A DNA stretch of 64,000 nucleotides from CAYLLE01 sp964384485 (GCA_964384485.1 CAYLLE010000004.1:11219-75218), one strand, 5' to 3'. Counted from the first letter of the stretch, positions 1 to 8,644 are shown. The notes: generated from the letters alone by a model not told the origin. Translations and numbers: made by a program.

Positions 1-1001
1 CTATCATAGAGGAATTCATCAAAGGAAATGAATACAGCCTTGACGCCGTAATTGACCGGGGAGAGATCACCGTTACCGGGTTTGCCGACCGGCATATCAG
101 CTTCCGCCCTTATTTTGTGGAAATGGGACATACCATTCCCACAGCTGCACCATTGCCGGTCCGGAAAGCGGTAATTGATGTCTTTAAACGGGGAATTAAA
201 GCTCTGGGCATCAATCACGGTGCCGCAAAGGGAGACATTTTTTACGGTCCGGAAGGCGCGGTCATCGGAGAAATTGCCGCCCGTCTCTCCGGCGGTTACA
301 TGTCGGGGTGGACATTCCCCCTTTCCAGCGGAATCAACCTGACGGAAGCGGCCATGCGACTGGCCCTGGGAATGAAACCATCCGGCCTCAAGCCGATCCG
401 AAACTGGATTTCAGCGGAACGGGCTTTTATCTCCATCCCGGGAAAAGTATCCGGAATCAGGGGCATAGAAGCTGCACATGCCGTAGAAGGGGTTGAGGAG
501 GTGTTTATCAGAGTTAAGCAGGGTGATATTGTGAGTCTGCCGATTAACAATGTGGAAAAGTGCGGTAACATCATTTCAGCCCTCCCGGAAAGAACAAAGG
601 CTGTTGACGCTGCCGAAAAGGCCGCCGCTCTTATCATCATCATTCTGGAAAAAAATAACGAAGAAACCCGCCGATTCCTGTTTTCTGAACCCGGACCCCC
701 TTTTACAGCTTTTAATCTGGAAACAAAGGAATCAAAAGCTTTTTTAAATGATATGACCCGCCTGAGCCGGACAATGAAGCTGCTTAAAAAACATCAGATC
801 CGTATTCCCTATCCCGCGGGATTCAATCCTGAGACACTTCTGGACTGGAATCACCGTTCCGCGGCTGAAACAATATCCCGGTATCAGGAAATCACAAGAA
901 GACAAATCATTTTTTCTCCCAGCGCCCCCTCGTCTGAAGGAGCGTTTTTCTGGAAAATACTCCTCCGGGGAGGAATACAGGGTCTAATCTATTGCTCCTA
1001 A
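1..1001 (+). CDS. ATP-grasp domain protein, C-terminal part (5' end outside window)
   Basis: The reading frame is open from base 3, so the gene begins upstream of the window; the first GTG and ATG codons lie inside the domain and are not real starts. The visible part has ATP-grasp features: an acidic strand (EEFIKGNEYSLDAVID) and the metal/phosphate-binding segment IGEIAARLSGGY, matching the E-x-N-x-R-x-SGG pattern of biotin carboxylase and carbamoyl-phosphate synthase-like enzymes. Such proteins form a carboxylate-amine or related bond using ATP. The substrate cannot be named. The C-terminal ~120 residues are not recognised. The stop lies 44 bases before the start of the amidase gene, so the two may be co-transcribed. 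Confidence 0.7.
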   Translation, partial: IIEEFIKGNEYSLDAVIDRGEITVTGFADRHISFRPYFVEMGHTIPTAAPLPVRKAVIDVFKRGIKALGINHGAAKGDIFYGPEGAVIGEIAARLSGGYMSGWTFPLSSGINLTEAAMRLALGMKPSGLKPIRNWISAERAFISIPGKVSGIRGIEAAHAVEGVEEVFIRVKQGDIVSLPINNVEKCGNIISALPERTKAVDAAEKAAALIIIILEKNNEETRRFLFSEPGPPFTAFNLETKESKAFLNDMTRLSRTMKLLKKHQIRIPYPAGFNPETLLDWNHRSAAETISRYQEITRRQIIFSPSAPSSEGAFFWKILLRGGIQGLIYCS

Positions 1002-1045
1002 ACCTTCGAAAAAAATGGGACGATAATCAAAGTGAAGGGCTCAAT

Positions 1046-2083
1046 ATGACTGGTAACACAAAAAAATACCTGCTTTTTTTCCTGATGATTCTATTCGTCT
1101 CCGAAATCTGGGGAACGGAATATTCGGTTCAGAACCTCATAACCTCAACAGGGGCTGTCCTCCAGTGGGATTCATACCGGAAACACGGAATATTAAAAAT
1201 AAAAGACAAACGAATTTCATTCATGGCTGATTCTCCCTTTTATATCAAGGATTCAGGAGAAACATTCATCTCCGATCCGCCCGTTATAAGGGAAGGGGCT
1301 GTACTGTTCACTGAATCAGCATACGACACTGTTGAGAATTATCTTTATACCGAACCAATAGAAAAGGGTAAATACCGGAGTATCGCGGCCATATTTATCG
1401 ATCCGGGACATGGAGGTAAAGATCCTGGCGCCATAGGAAAGCATTCCATAAAAGGATCGGAGGCGGAGCTGAAAGAAAAAGACATTGCTCTAGCTGTTTC
1501 TCTTTCTCTCGGGAAACAGCTGAAGGAGAATTTTCCGGAAAAAAATATTGTCCTTTCCAGATCTTCCGACATTTATCTGGAATTGGAAGAAAGGACAAAT
1601 ATGGCCAATGCCATTCCGTTAGACCGGGAAAAACAGGAATATATGCTCTACATTTCTGTCCATGTAAACAGTACATTCAAAAAAGACGCCAGGGGATTCG
1701 AAGCATGGTACCTTCCACCGGAGGTGCATCGGGATTTGCTGGATGAAGATAAAGTAATTGGAAATAAAAAAGAACTCATTCCGATCCTGAATCTGATGAA
1801 AGAAGAAGAATACTCCATGGAGAGTGTTATTCTGGGACAGTACATCCTGAACGGTCTCGAGACCCAGATAGGCGATATCAGTCCGAACCGCGGACTCAAA
1901 CAGGAATCCTGGTACGTTGTCCGTCATGCTGAAATGCCGAGTGTACTCGTAGAAATAGGCTTTCTCTCACAGCGGGATGAGTTTCTTTTATTGGGCAACA
2001 AGGATTATCAGGAAAAAATTGCTCTCGGAATGTACCACGGGATTCTCGATTTTATCCGTTATTTCGAGTCTCCTATACCATAA
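1046..2083 (+). CDS. N-acetylmuramoyl-L-alanine amidase (Amidase_3), exported
   Basis: Zinc amidase predicted to cut the bond between N-acetylmuramic acid and L-Ala of peptidoglycan in the periplasm. The start at ATG 1046 gives a clean signal peptide (MTGNTKKYLLFFLMILFVSEIWG) and has a GAAGGG-like ribosome site; an upstream TTG at 992 would bury it. The Amidase_3 domain fills roughly the C-terminal two thirds: IFIDPGHGGKDPGA carries the first zinc histidine, YISVHVNS the second, and VLVEIGFLSQRDE the catalytic glutamate. The N-terminal ~100 residues are an unassigned beta-rich region. The next gene encodes a GerMN protein, a domain that often neighbours amidases, which fits a cell-envelope role. 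Confidence 0.9.
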   Translation: MTGNTKKYLLFFLMILFVSEIWGTEYSVQNLITSTGAVLQWDSYRKHGILKIKDKRISFMADSPFYIKDSGETFISDPPVIREGAVLFTESAYDTVENYLYTEPIEKGKYRSIAAIFIDPGHGGKDPGAIGKHSIKGSEAELKEKDIALAVSLSLGKQLKENFPEKNIVLSRSSDIYLELEERTNMANAIPLDREKQEYMLYISVHVNSTFKKDARGFEAWYLPPEVHRDLLDEDKVIGNKKELIPILNLMKEEEYSMESVILGQYILNGLETQIGDISPNRGLKQESWYVVRHAEMPSVLVEIGFLSQRDEFLLLGNKDYQEKIALGMYHGILDFIRYFESPIP

Positions 2084-2099
2084 TCCCTGTACGGGCTAG

Positions 2100-2128
2100 T
2101 TGACGAATGGTGGTTATTTATCTAATCT
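2100..2128 (+). promoter_or_regulatory. Promoter, likely leaderless, for the GerMN gene
   Basis: TTGACG (2100-2105), a 17-base spacer and TAATCT (2123-2128) lie only 7 bases before ATG 2136. No Shine-Dalgarno sequence precedes that ATG. The geometry predicts transcription starting at or next to the start codon and argues against using the TTG at 2100 as a start. Confidence 0.5.
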
Positions 2129-2135
2129 TCCCTCC

Positions 2136-2639
2136 ATGAACAAGATTTTGAAGAGTAAACTCCTTCTCCCATCATTTCTGGGAATTATACTTATCCTTTC
2201 GATAATGCTGTATCTATTTATTCCTCCCGAACGAACCAGAAAAATTCTTTTCTTTCCGGAAACCATACAGGGCGGAATTTCCGGAGAAACCCGTCATCTC
2301 CCTAGATTTAATACAAATGAAAAATCTGTTGAAAATCTTCTATCGGAACTCCTGCTTGGACCGGTAAATATTCAGCTGTCACCTATCTTCAGCATGGATA
2401 CGGAAATAAATTCTATTTTATTGATTAAAAATGAAATCTTTATCGATTTCAATATGGCAGCGGTGCTCGGAACTACTAATTCCATCCTTTCTTTCACCGA
2501 AAAGATTGAATTGGTTAAAAAGAATTTATATTTCAACTTCAGAGGAATTGATGCCGTTACCGTCACAATAGATGGACAGGTACCTTCGTTTCCGGTTTAT
2601 CTGCCGCCTGGAGAAACAGGCACCAAAGATGTTAATTAA
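2136..2639 (+). CDS. GerMN-domain membrane-anchored protein
   Basis: A 167-residue protein with an N-terminal membrane anchor or uncleaved signal (about residues 8-30, LLLPSFLGIILILSIMLYLF) followed by a small extracytoplasmic domain. The latter resembles GerMN: a segment after ENLLSELLLGP, then IFIDFN, and a C-terminal TVTIDGQ. The domain is named after a germination protein but is widespread in non-sporulating bacteria, often beside cell-wall amidases, as here. Its biochemical role is not known. The start at 2136 is preferred because a promoter-like sequence ends 7 bases upstream; a TTG at 2100 is the alternative. Confidence 0.65.
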   Translation: MNKILKSKLLLPSFLGIILILSIMLYLFIPPERTRKILFFPETIQGGISGETRHLPRFNTNEKSVENLLSELLLGPVNIQLSPIFSMDTEINSILLIKNEIFIDFNMAAVLGTTNSILSFTEKIELVKKNLYFNFRGIDAVTVTIDGQVPSFPVYLPPGETGTKDVN

Positions 2640-2671
2640 TATTCAAAAAACACCTTATAAGAAAAAAATGT

Positions 2672-2699
2672 TTGACAAACAATACCACTTCTTTATAAT
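2672..2699 (+). promoter_or_regulatory. Consensus sigma-70 promoter of flaA
   Basis: Perfect -35 TTGACA (2672-2677) and -10 TATAAT (2694-2699) separated by 16 bases, about 38 bases before the flaA start. This is the strongest promoter match in the window. It suggests housekeeping-sigma control of the sheath protein rather than a flagellar sigma factor. Confidence 0.85.
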
Positions 2700-2737
2700 T
2701 CTAGATATAAAAATCGCGTTTCGAAAAAGGAGCACAT

Positions 2738-3754
2738 ATGAAACGGTACCTAATACTTATTGGCCTTGCCATTCTCTGTGTTAGCGGTATTGGCTTTGCG
2801 GTTGAAGAGGTATTAATTGACTTCTCAACATTGGAAGCTGATTATCCCCAGGATAACCCCGTTGATGATTCAGAAACCATTTTGGATTTTTCAACGGTAG
2901 CCGGATCCCGGTTCACGGAAGAAGACAAAAACGCCATGAAAACTTCTCTTGCTATTGCTAATTGGGAAGTTAATCTTGCATCTTCATCGGGTTCCATTGA
3001 AAACATGTCTAATTCAATGGTCCGTTCCGCGCCGGTAAAGGAAGATGCCAGCAGATTTGCCGGAGAGACTGTTCTCGGAGTACGGGTACATTTTCCTACC
3101 GAACCTTTTAACTCCTGGGCGCTTATCCAGCCTCCCTTTGAAATTCCCGCTTACATGGACAAGCAGGAACTCCAGGGAGACGGCACCTTAGTCACACCTC
3201 AAGAAGAGCAGGGAAGAGGCCGGAAATTCGATAATTTCGGCGTTATAAAAAACATTGGTGTAGTCAAAAAAATCGACGTAAATGTCTACGGACTTAATTT
3301 CCCCTACGGATTCAGCATTATTCTCCAGGATTCTAATAATCAGGAACAGGAAATTTACTTTGGTGATATGCAGTTCGACGGATGGAATACTTTGACGTGG
3401 GAAAACCCAAATTACATCACCGACGTACGCCAGCGGGCTCTCAGAATGTACCCAATTTATCCTAAATCTTCTCCCATGAGAAAACTCGTCGGAATCAGGA
3501 TTTACAGGGACGCCATGCACGAAGGCGGCGATTTTATCGCGTATGTCAAAGACATAAACATTACCTACGACCAGGCTATACTTCCGGGTGAATCCGATAT
3601 CGACCATGAAAACCTCTGGCAGATACTTACCGCTCGCGAGCAGGCAAGGCGGAAAGCTGAGCTGGAAAGACTTGGTCAGATCCAGGTGCTTAGAACTCTT
3701 GAACAGAAGAAAATGCACCAGGAAACTGAAGAAACAACCGAAGATACCGAATAA
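2738..3754 (+). CDS. flaA: Periplasmic flagellar filament sheath protein FlaA
   Basis: Exported protein of 338 residues with a cleavable signal peptide (MKRYLILIGLAILCVSGIGFA) and an AAGGAG ribosome site. The body resembles the spirochaete FlaA family: the FAGETVLGVRVHFP segment, a block around NFGVIKNIGVVKKIDVNVYG, and a DGWNTLTWENPNY stretch. FlaA coats the periplasmic flagellar filament core and affects its stiffness and helical shape. The C-terminus is a charged, Glu/Lys-rich tail after about residue 300. It stands alone between a consensus promoter and a terminator hairpin, so it is probably a monocistronic, highly expressed gene. Which FlaA paralogue it is cannot be told here. Confidence 0.85.
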   Translation: MKRYLILIGLAILCVSGIGFAVEEVLIDFSTLEADYPQDNPVDDSETILDFSTVAGSRFTEEDKNAMKTSLAIANWEVNLASSSGSIENMSNSMVRSAPVKEDASRFAGETVLGVRVHFPTEPFNSWALIQPPFEIPAYMDKQELQGDGTLVTPQEEQGRGRKFDNFGVIKNIGVVKKIDVNVYGLNFPYGFSIILQDSNNQEQEIYFGDMQFDGWNTLTWENPNYITDVRQRALRMYPIYPKSSPMRKLVGIRIYRDAMHEGGDFIAYVKDINITYDQAILPGESDIDHENLWQILTAREQARRKAELERLGQIQVLRTLEQKKMHQETEETTEDTE

Positions 3755-3781
3755 CATTCCATATAAAAAGTTTCTTGATAC

Positions 3782-3815
3782 AACAAAGGACTGCCTTACC
3801 GGGCAGTCCTTTGTT
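3782..3815 (+). terminator. Terminator hairpin after flaA
   Basis: A 14-bp perfect stem (AACAAAGGACTGCC paired with GGCAGTCCTTTGTT) with a 6-base loop lies 27 bases after the flaA stop. The T-rich segment is short, so termination strength is uncertain. Confidence 0.75.
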
Positions 3816-3976
3816 ATTACGTGAACATATCGTGAGCACTCCCAGCGTATTGCCCTCACATTACACCCGGAGTTCGTTTATCCAGACCGGACAGATACCG
3901 AGTTTAGATTAAGAAAGAGAATAGATTGAAATCCTGGTGGAAGGTATCGCAGTATTTTATTCAGATCACATAAAAA

Positions 3977-4068
3977 CAGTAAATCCCGGTCAACTCCCTG
4001 GGTGTTTAAGAAGCGGCCATAACTTTATATAATATATAAAATTAGAACGGGTTGACCGGGAATTGCCG
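3977..4068. repeat. Dispersed palindromic repeat, copy A
   Basis: A ~92-base element with inverted ends: CAGTAAATCCCGGTCAACTC (3977-3996) and, reversed, GGGTTGACCGGGAATTGCCG (4049-4068), around an AT-rich centre. The same core recurs at 23351, 26488, 32764 and 63947. It lies between the convergent flaA and a minus-strand gene. Apart from this element and the hairpin beside it, the rest of 3816-4119 shows no gene. Confidence 0.7.
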
Positions 4069-4110
4069 CAATTTTTTCGCGGAAAAACGGCAATTTCCGG
4101 TGATCCCGTT
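4046..4110. repeat. Long hairpin formed by repeat arms beside copy A
   Basis: AACGGGTTGACCGGGAATTGCCG (about 4046-4068) is nearly the reverse complement of the segment at 4088-4110 (CGGCAATTTCCGGTGATCCC and following bases), with four mismatches. The intervening 19 bases contain a further TTTTT-CGCGG-AAAAA dyad. The structure ends 9 bases from the stop codon of the minus-strand gene and could act as a transcription terminator or RNA-stability element. Confidence 0.6.
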
Positions 4111-4119
4111 TTATGTAAT

Positions 4120-5004
4120 TTATTTCCCGATGTACTCGGTGTGGAGAACTATTCCGGCCTTCGCGTTAAACAGATATGTATCGGTTCCTGACACTCCTAA
4201 AAGGGCGTTTCTGCCGAACGTAAACACACTGCTTTCCAAATCCAGTACGATATCCATAACCCTCGAGGGGTGAACCGTTACTTGTGTTCCCACAATTACC
4301 GAACCAAGAGAATGACGGACGGTAGACAATGTTGTATCCAGGGGAATAAAAGATTTGGTCCTGTCCTGATAGGCAAAACTCAACAGAATTGTAAAAGGTA
4401 CATTCTTCTCATGAATATCCGTGTTGAATGAATACTCTTTAAAGTCGTCTACTATCCGGTGGGTGTCATCCATCGTGGTATACCGCTTATTCACCGCTTT
4501 GAGAGAGCATATGGCATTCTTGACGTAAAAACCGCCGGTAATTACATTCCGTTCCTGACTGTAATCACCGGTATCGATGATATTCCCTCCGATGGTATTT
4601 TCCGATAAAACCGAAAAGAACAGAACACCTGTCCATTCAACCCGTACAAATGTGGATATTCCCGATTTCAGCAGCGAAGATTTGGAATTGAAAAGTCCCA
4701 GGAAAGGACCAACGCCCAAAGTAAAAAATCTGTTCTGATAGCTGACTCTTGAATAGGCAAGATTACGCAGAACCGGATCAGCAGTGAATCCTGCCTCCAA
4801 TTCAAGCTGAGAACCCACCTGATCCGCTCCCCAAACGGTGAATCCCCAGGGAAACTTCTTACCGGTAAAGGTTGTTTCGGTAATTGCCCGGGTATTTTTA
4901 TAATCAAGATTCCCCATGTTATATGAAAAGGACAGATCCAGTCCGGAAACAGAAGAAATGGCGATGAAAAATAATATGGCCGGAACGATTAATTTTCTTA
5001 TCAT
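4120..5004 (-). CDS. Hypothetical exported protein, probable outer-membrane beta-barrel
   Basis: No family recognised. The 294-residue product has a signal peptide (MIRKLIVPAILFFIAISSVSG) followed by many alternating polar/hydrophobic stretches with aromatic residues, typical of beta-barrels, and almost no lysine-rich cytoplasmic character. It ends in the aromatic-containing EYIGK rather than the classical C-terminal Phe. It starts one base after the stop of the upstream gene at 5006, so the two are translationally linked and probably form a two-gene operon of envelope proteins convergent with flaA. Confidence 0.6.
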   Translation of the reverse strand: MIRKLIVPAILFFIAISSVSGLDLSFSYNMGNLDYKNTRAITETTFTGKKFPWGFTVWGADQVGSQLELEAGFTADPVLRNLAYSRVSYQNRFFTLGVGPFLGLFNSKSSLLKSGISTFVRVEWTGVLFFSVLSENTIGGNIIDTGDYSQERNVITGGFYVKNAICSLKAVNKRYTTMDDTHRIVDDFKEYSFNTDIHEKNVPFTILLSFAYQDRTKSFIPLDTTLSTVRHSLGSVIVGTQVTVHPSRVMDIVLDLESSVFTFGRNALLGVSGTDTYLFNAKAGIVLHTEYIGK

Positions 5005-5005
5005 T

Positions 5006-6154
5006 TTAAAACTCCGTGCGTATTCCTATGTAGCCCTGAATCAGACCCTCGGCTTCAAAGGGTAATATTCTGCTTTTGAATTTTAAATCAAAAATGACTC
5101 CGTTTGTGGCAAGACTGTAAAAGGGAGCAACACTTATTTCAAGCTGGTTATCACTATACGGGTTAATGCGGATTGTATTTTCGATTCCGCCGCTCATTGT
5201 CTGTTCGCAGAGGTTGCCCAGGATAAACTTTGTGTTGATATCCATAGTACCCTCCTCCCCGGTGGGGGTCAGAAGGAAATATTCGGGATGCCAGAACAGA
5301 GTTAGACTGATAGTTAGTAATCCCAGATTCACCCGGGGTTCAAAAAGGAAGAAGAAGTGATTAATGTTAAATGACGGATCAACGCCCGGGTCCCAGCGGG
5401 GAATTCCTATCTGAGTAAGGAATTCTCCCCCTTTTTCGGTAGAGTAGTAGAGGAGGAGACCCATCCGGTAAAGACCGGCAGCGGAAGCGGGAAAAGAGGC
5501 TCCTATGTACGTTTCCATCTTAAACCGTTTAAAATTGAACAAACCCCTTAGATCTGCCGAAAATATCCCGGGACCGATATAACCGTCCTGATATAAGGCT
5601 GCGGAACCGTAAAACCAGTCGGTCAGTTCATTCGTTTCAAATTGCAGCCCCGTCCCGGCCGGTACATGGAGTCCTTTATAATCGGTATCGTCAGGATAAT
5701 ACATGTATCCGAGAAAATCGGTGGCGATAGGTTTGGTCCCGAAAATCCGCGAGAAATCTGTTCCTGAGACAACCGGACCTAATGTTCCGGTAAAATAGGT
5801 AAGATTCACCGGCAGACCAAACATGTCTCTGACGAGAACCTGAACTGATTTTAGAGATATCACACTACCCAGATAGCTCTTTATACCGTCCACTGTAGTT
5901 ATACCATCCAGGGAGCCTCCGGTCAGATCTAAGCTGGATTCAGCCAGGGAAAATGAAAGTTTTCCGCCGAATTTGTATCCCCCTTCGATCAGCATATCGA
6001 TATCACCGTAGGTTGAAAGGATAAAGGAACCGTCTTCTATTCTGCCGTGGGTAACCATTTCAAATTCCGGGATTGAAATGTTTGCTCCTGATGCGAGAAA
6101 GGGTACAAAGAGCATGATAAACAATAAAATAACCACTATTTTCCTTAGTCTCAT
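5006..6154 (-). CDS. Hypothetical exported protein, probable outer-membrane beta-barrel
   Basis: No family recognised. The start at 6154 (MRLRKIVVILLFIMLFVPFLASG signal peptide) is preceded by AAGGCGG; a TTG at 6175 is an unlikely alternative. The mature 360-residue region is rich in amphipathic beta-strand patterns, Gly, Thr and aromatic residues, and ends ...YIGIRTEF with a terminal phenylalanine, the classical outer-membrane barrel signature. It is first in an operon with the 4120-5004 gene. A promoter with an internal dyad lies just upstream. Confidence 0.6.
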   Translation of the reverse strand: MRLRKIVVILLFIMLFVPFLASGANISIPEFEMVTHGRIEDGSFILSTYGDIDMLIEGGYKFGGKLSFSLAESSLDLTGGSLDGITTVDGIKSYLGSVISLKSVQVLVRDMFGLPVNLTYFTGTLGPVVSGTDFSRIFGTKPIATDFLGYMYYPDDTDYKGLHVPAGTGLQFETNELTDWFYGSAALYQDGYIGPGIFSADLRGLFNFKRFKMETYIGASFPASAAGLYRMGLLLYYSTEKGGEFLTQIGIPRWDPGVDPSFNINHFFFLFEPRVNLGLLTISLTLFWHPEYFLLTPTGEEGTMDINTKFILGNLCEQTMSGGIENTIRINPYSDNQLEISVAPFYSLATNGVIFDLKFKSRILPFEAEGLIQGYIGIRTEF

Positions 6155-6174
6155 TCTTTTCCGCCTTATTAGCA

Positions 6175-6203
6175 ATTGTAGTATGGTACACCATAAAAAA
6201 CAA
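6175..6203 (-). promoter_or_regulatory. Promoter with internal dyad upstream of the barrel-protein operon
   Basis: On the minus strand: TTGTTT (6203-6198), 17-base spacer, TACAAT (6180-6175). The spacer contains the perfect 14-base palindrome TATGGTGTACCATA (6182-6195), placed where a repressor would block RNA polymerase. Confidence 0.5.
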
Positions 6204-6279
6204 ACATCTCCTTCTATATATCGAGCAAAAAGCAGAAGACCTTGAAACCTGAAACTGAATGAAAAGGGTATTAATTTAC

Positions 6280-6306
6280 TTGACTTATAGGTACTGAATG
6301 TATAAG
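6280..6306 (+). promoter_or_regulatory. Possible promoter of the chemotaxis operon
   Basis: TTGACT (6280-6285) and TATAAG (6301-6306) with a short 15-base spacer lie 13 bases before the cheA ATG. The cheA start has no clear Shine-Dalgarno sequence. Spacing is suboptimal, so this is a weak call. Confidence 0.35.
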
Positions 6307-6319
6307 ACTAAAATTTATA

Positions 6320-8644
6320 ATGAGTGATTATCTTGATCCCAACAATGAAGAATTATTGAAAGACTTCTTTTCTGAAGCTCAAATGCAGGTGGACATCCTC
6401 GAACAAAATATTCTGGTTCTGGAGAACAATCCTTCCAGCCAGGATGCCGTTGACGAGATATTCAGGGCGGCTCACACCCTGAAAGGGGCTTCCGCTACAG
6501 TTCAAATGACTGAGCTGACCGAATTCACCCATGTTCTCGAGGATACCCTGGATGAAATCAGGAGCGGCACTGTTACCGTTACTCCGCCGACTGTGGATAT
6601 CCTGCTCAATTCCATTGATGTCATCAAGAATATGCTTGATGCAAGATCTTCCGGAGATGTGTTCTCGGAGGACGTTTCCGACCTAAAGGAAGATCTGAAA
6701 AACCTTACAGCAGAAAAGGCGGCTGAACCATCCTCAAAACCTCTGAAGAAGGTCCCGGAAAAAGCAGCGGCAAAGGACTCATCTGCCCCGTCAGAAAAAG
6801 CACTTACAGAATACGAAATCCTGGAAATGCAGGAAGCAGCGGAAGACAACGAAAGCATCTTTTCGGTAGCGGTTTCATTTGATGAAGCCAACCCGATGAA
6901 TACCGTCGGCGGAATCCAGGTTTTTGCCGCGCTGAAAGAAGCCGGAAATATTCTTAAAACTGATCCGGAATTCGATGTACTTTACGAGGATAATTTTATT
7001 CCCCAGGTGTACTATTACCTGGCCTCTTCCGGACCCGCCGGAGATATCGAAGCCCTGCTCGATATGCCGGACGTTATTACCGGTGTGGAAGTCCGGGAGC
7101 TTGGAAAAAAGACAAAAGAAAAAAAAGCGCCGGAGAAAAAAGAATCCGAAAAGCCGGTTGAAGATCCACTGAAGGAAGAGCAAGAAAAAAAAGAAGCAGA
7201 AAAAGATAAAAAGGCGCCCCGATCCAAAGAGGAAGAGACGAAAAAACATTCTCCCGTCGGCTCGGTTCTCAGAGTCGACAGCAGAAGGATCGATAATCTT
7301 CTTAATCTGGTAAGCGAAGCCGTCATAAATAAGGCCACCTTTAATCAGGTGAACAGTCAGTTTACCGACAGTCTGATCAACCTTCAGGAAACGGAAGAAA
7401 AATTCCGCGAAAGGGTCAGACAGCTTTTTGATTCTCTGCCGGACCATCTGGAAAAAATCCAGCGGGGAAAAACCGTAAAAGAAGTCAGGAAAGAAATAAA
7501 TGATCAATATAGTGATCTGGTGGACATCCTGGACCCCTTTGAAGGTCAGTTTAAGGGTGCTGTAACAAAATTCCGCACTACAACGCAGAATTTAGACCGG
7601 ATTACCGGAGATATGCAGGAAGCCGTGATGAGGATTCGGATGGTTCCGATATCCCAAATCTTTTCCCGGTTTCCCCGGCTTGTACGGGATCTTTCCCGCT
7701 CGCTGCAGAAAAAGGTTAATCTCAAGATAGAAGGAGAAGACACGGAACTTGATAAATCCGTAATAGAAGATCTCTTAGATCCACTTATCCATTGTGTGAG
7801 AAATTCGATTGACCATGGTATAGAAGTTCCTTCGGAAAGAAAATCAGCCGGTAAACATGAGGTGGGAAATATTCTCCTTAAGGCAAGTAATGAGGGTAAT
7901 ATGATCCTCATTGAGATATCCGATGACGGTAAAGGTATTGATGTGGATGCTGTTCGGAAAAAAGCGGTTGACCGCGGGTTGATCCATCCTAACAAAGCGC
8001 TTTCCGATATTGAAGCATTCAACCTTATCTTTGATCCCGGTTTCTCCACAGCCAAAAGGGTTACTGATATTTCGGGAAGGGGAGTGGGCCTTGACGTTGT
8101 CAAAAAGAAAATCGAAAAACTGAACGGAAGCGTTACAATCTGGTCCGAAAAAAATAAAGGCACCAAATTCACGATCAAAATTCCTCTGACCCTGGCTATT
8201 ATTCAGGGACTTATGGTAAGAGTCGGTAAAGAGCTTTACGCGATTCCCATCACCTCTGTACTGGACAGCCACCGAATTAAACCCTCGGAGATTAAAATGA
8301 TTGATAATTACGAGGTCTTTAATGTACGGGAGGATGTTATCTCCCTATTACGGTTGAACCGGCTGTTCAAGATTCCGACAGACGAACAAAAAGATTACCA
8401 CTTTGTAGTGGTGGTGGGCAGCGGCGATAAAAAAATGGGGTTAATTGTAGATTCATTGATTGGAGAAGAAGATGTCGTAATCAAACCGCTCCGTGATCAT
8501 TACACGAACGCCCCGGGAATCGCCGGCGCAAACATCACAGGTGACGGAACGGTTTCACTTATAATCGATGTCAGCCAGCTTCTTGATCTGAGTCTGCGGC
8601 AGGAAATTGAATACCGGCGGAAGCGGGAAGCGACGATAAAATAG
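6320..8644 (+). CDS. cheA: Chemotaxis histidine kinase CheA
   Basis: Central kinase of the chemotaxis array; it autophosphorylates and passes phosphate to CheY. Domains in order: P1 HPt (residues ~8-115) with the phospho-accepting His52 in AAHTLKGAS; a P2-like CheY-binding region (~180-270); a charged Lys/Glu/Pro linker (~272-318); P3 dimerisation helix pair from SVLRVDSRRIDNLLNLV; P4 ATPase with N-box HCVRNSIDHGIE, G1 ISDDGKGID and the segment ISGRGVGLDVV; and a P5 CheW-like regulatory domain (~625-770). At 774 residues it has the usual full length. It opens the operon cheA - cheW/cheR-like - cheX - cheY, the arrangement seen in other spirochaetes. Confidence 0.95.
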   Translation: MSDYLDPNNEELLKDFFSEAQMQVDILEQNILVLENNPSSQDAVDEIFRAAHTLKGASATVQMTELTEFTHVLEDTLDEIRSGTVTVTPPTVDILLNSIDVIKNMLDARSSGDVFSEDVSDLKEDLKNLTAEKAAEPSSKPLKKVPEKAAAKDSSAPSEKALTEYEILEMQEAAEDNESIFSVAVSFDEANPMNTVGGIQVFAALKEAGNILKTDPEFDVLYEDNFIPQVYYYLASSGPAGDIEALLDMPDVITGVEVRELGKKTKEKKAPEKKESEKPVEDPLKEEQEKKEAEKDKKAPRSKEEETKKHSPVGSVLRVDSRRIDNLLNLVSEAVINKATFNQVNSQFTDSLINLQETEEKFRERVRQLFDSLPDHLEKIQRGKTVKEVRKEINDQYSDLVDILDPFEGQFKGAVTKFRTTTQNLDRITGDMQEAVMRIRMVPISQIFSRFPRLVRDLSRSLQKKVNLKIEGEDTELDKSVIEDLLDPLIHCVRNSIDHGIEVPSERKSAGKHEVGNILLKASNEGNMILIEISDDGKGIDVDAVRKKAVDRGLIHPNKALSDIEAFNLIFDPGFSTAKRVTDISGRGVGLDVVKKKIEKLNGSVTIWSEKNKGTKFTIKIPLTLAIIQGLMVRVGKELYAIPITSVLDSHRIKPSEIKMIDNYEVFNVREDVISLLRLNRLFKIPTDEQKDYHFVVVVGSGDKKMGLIVDSLIGEEDVVIKPLRDHYTNAPGIAGANITGDGTVSLIIDVSQLLDLSLRQEIEYRRKREATIK

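Noticed and set aside
992..1045. N-terminal extension of the amidase from TTG 992
   Set aside because: It would place 18 charged residues before the signal peptide and overlaps the upstream gene; ATG 1046 is better.
6875..7507. Long open frames on the minus strand within cheA
   Set aside because: They are antisense to a complete, motif-rich cheA and have low-complexity Phe-rich content caused by the Lys/Glu linker.
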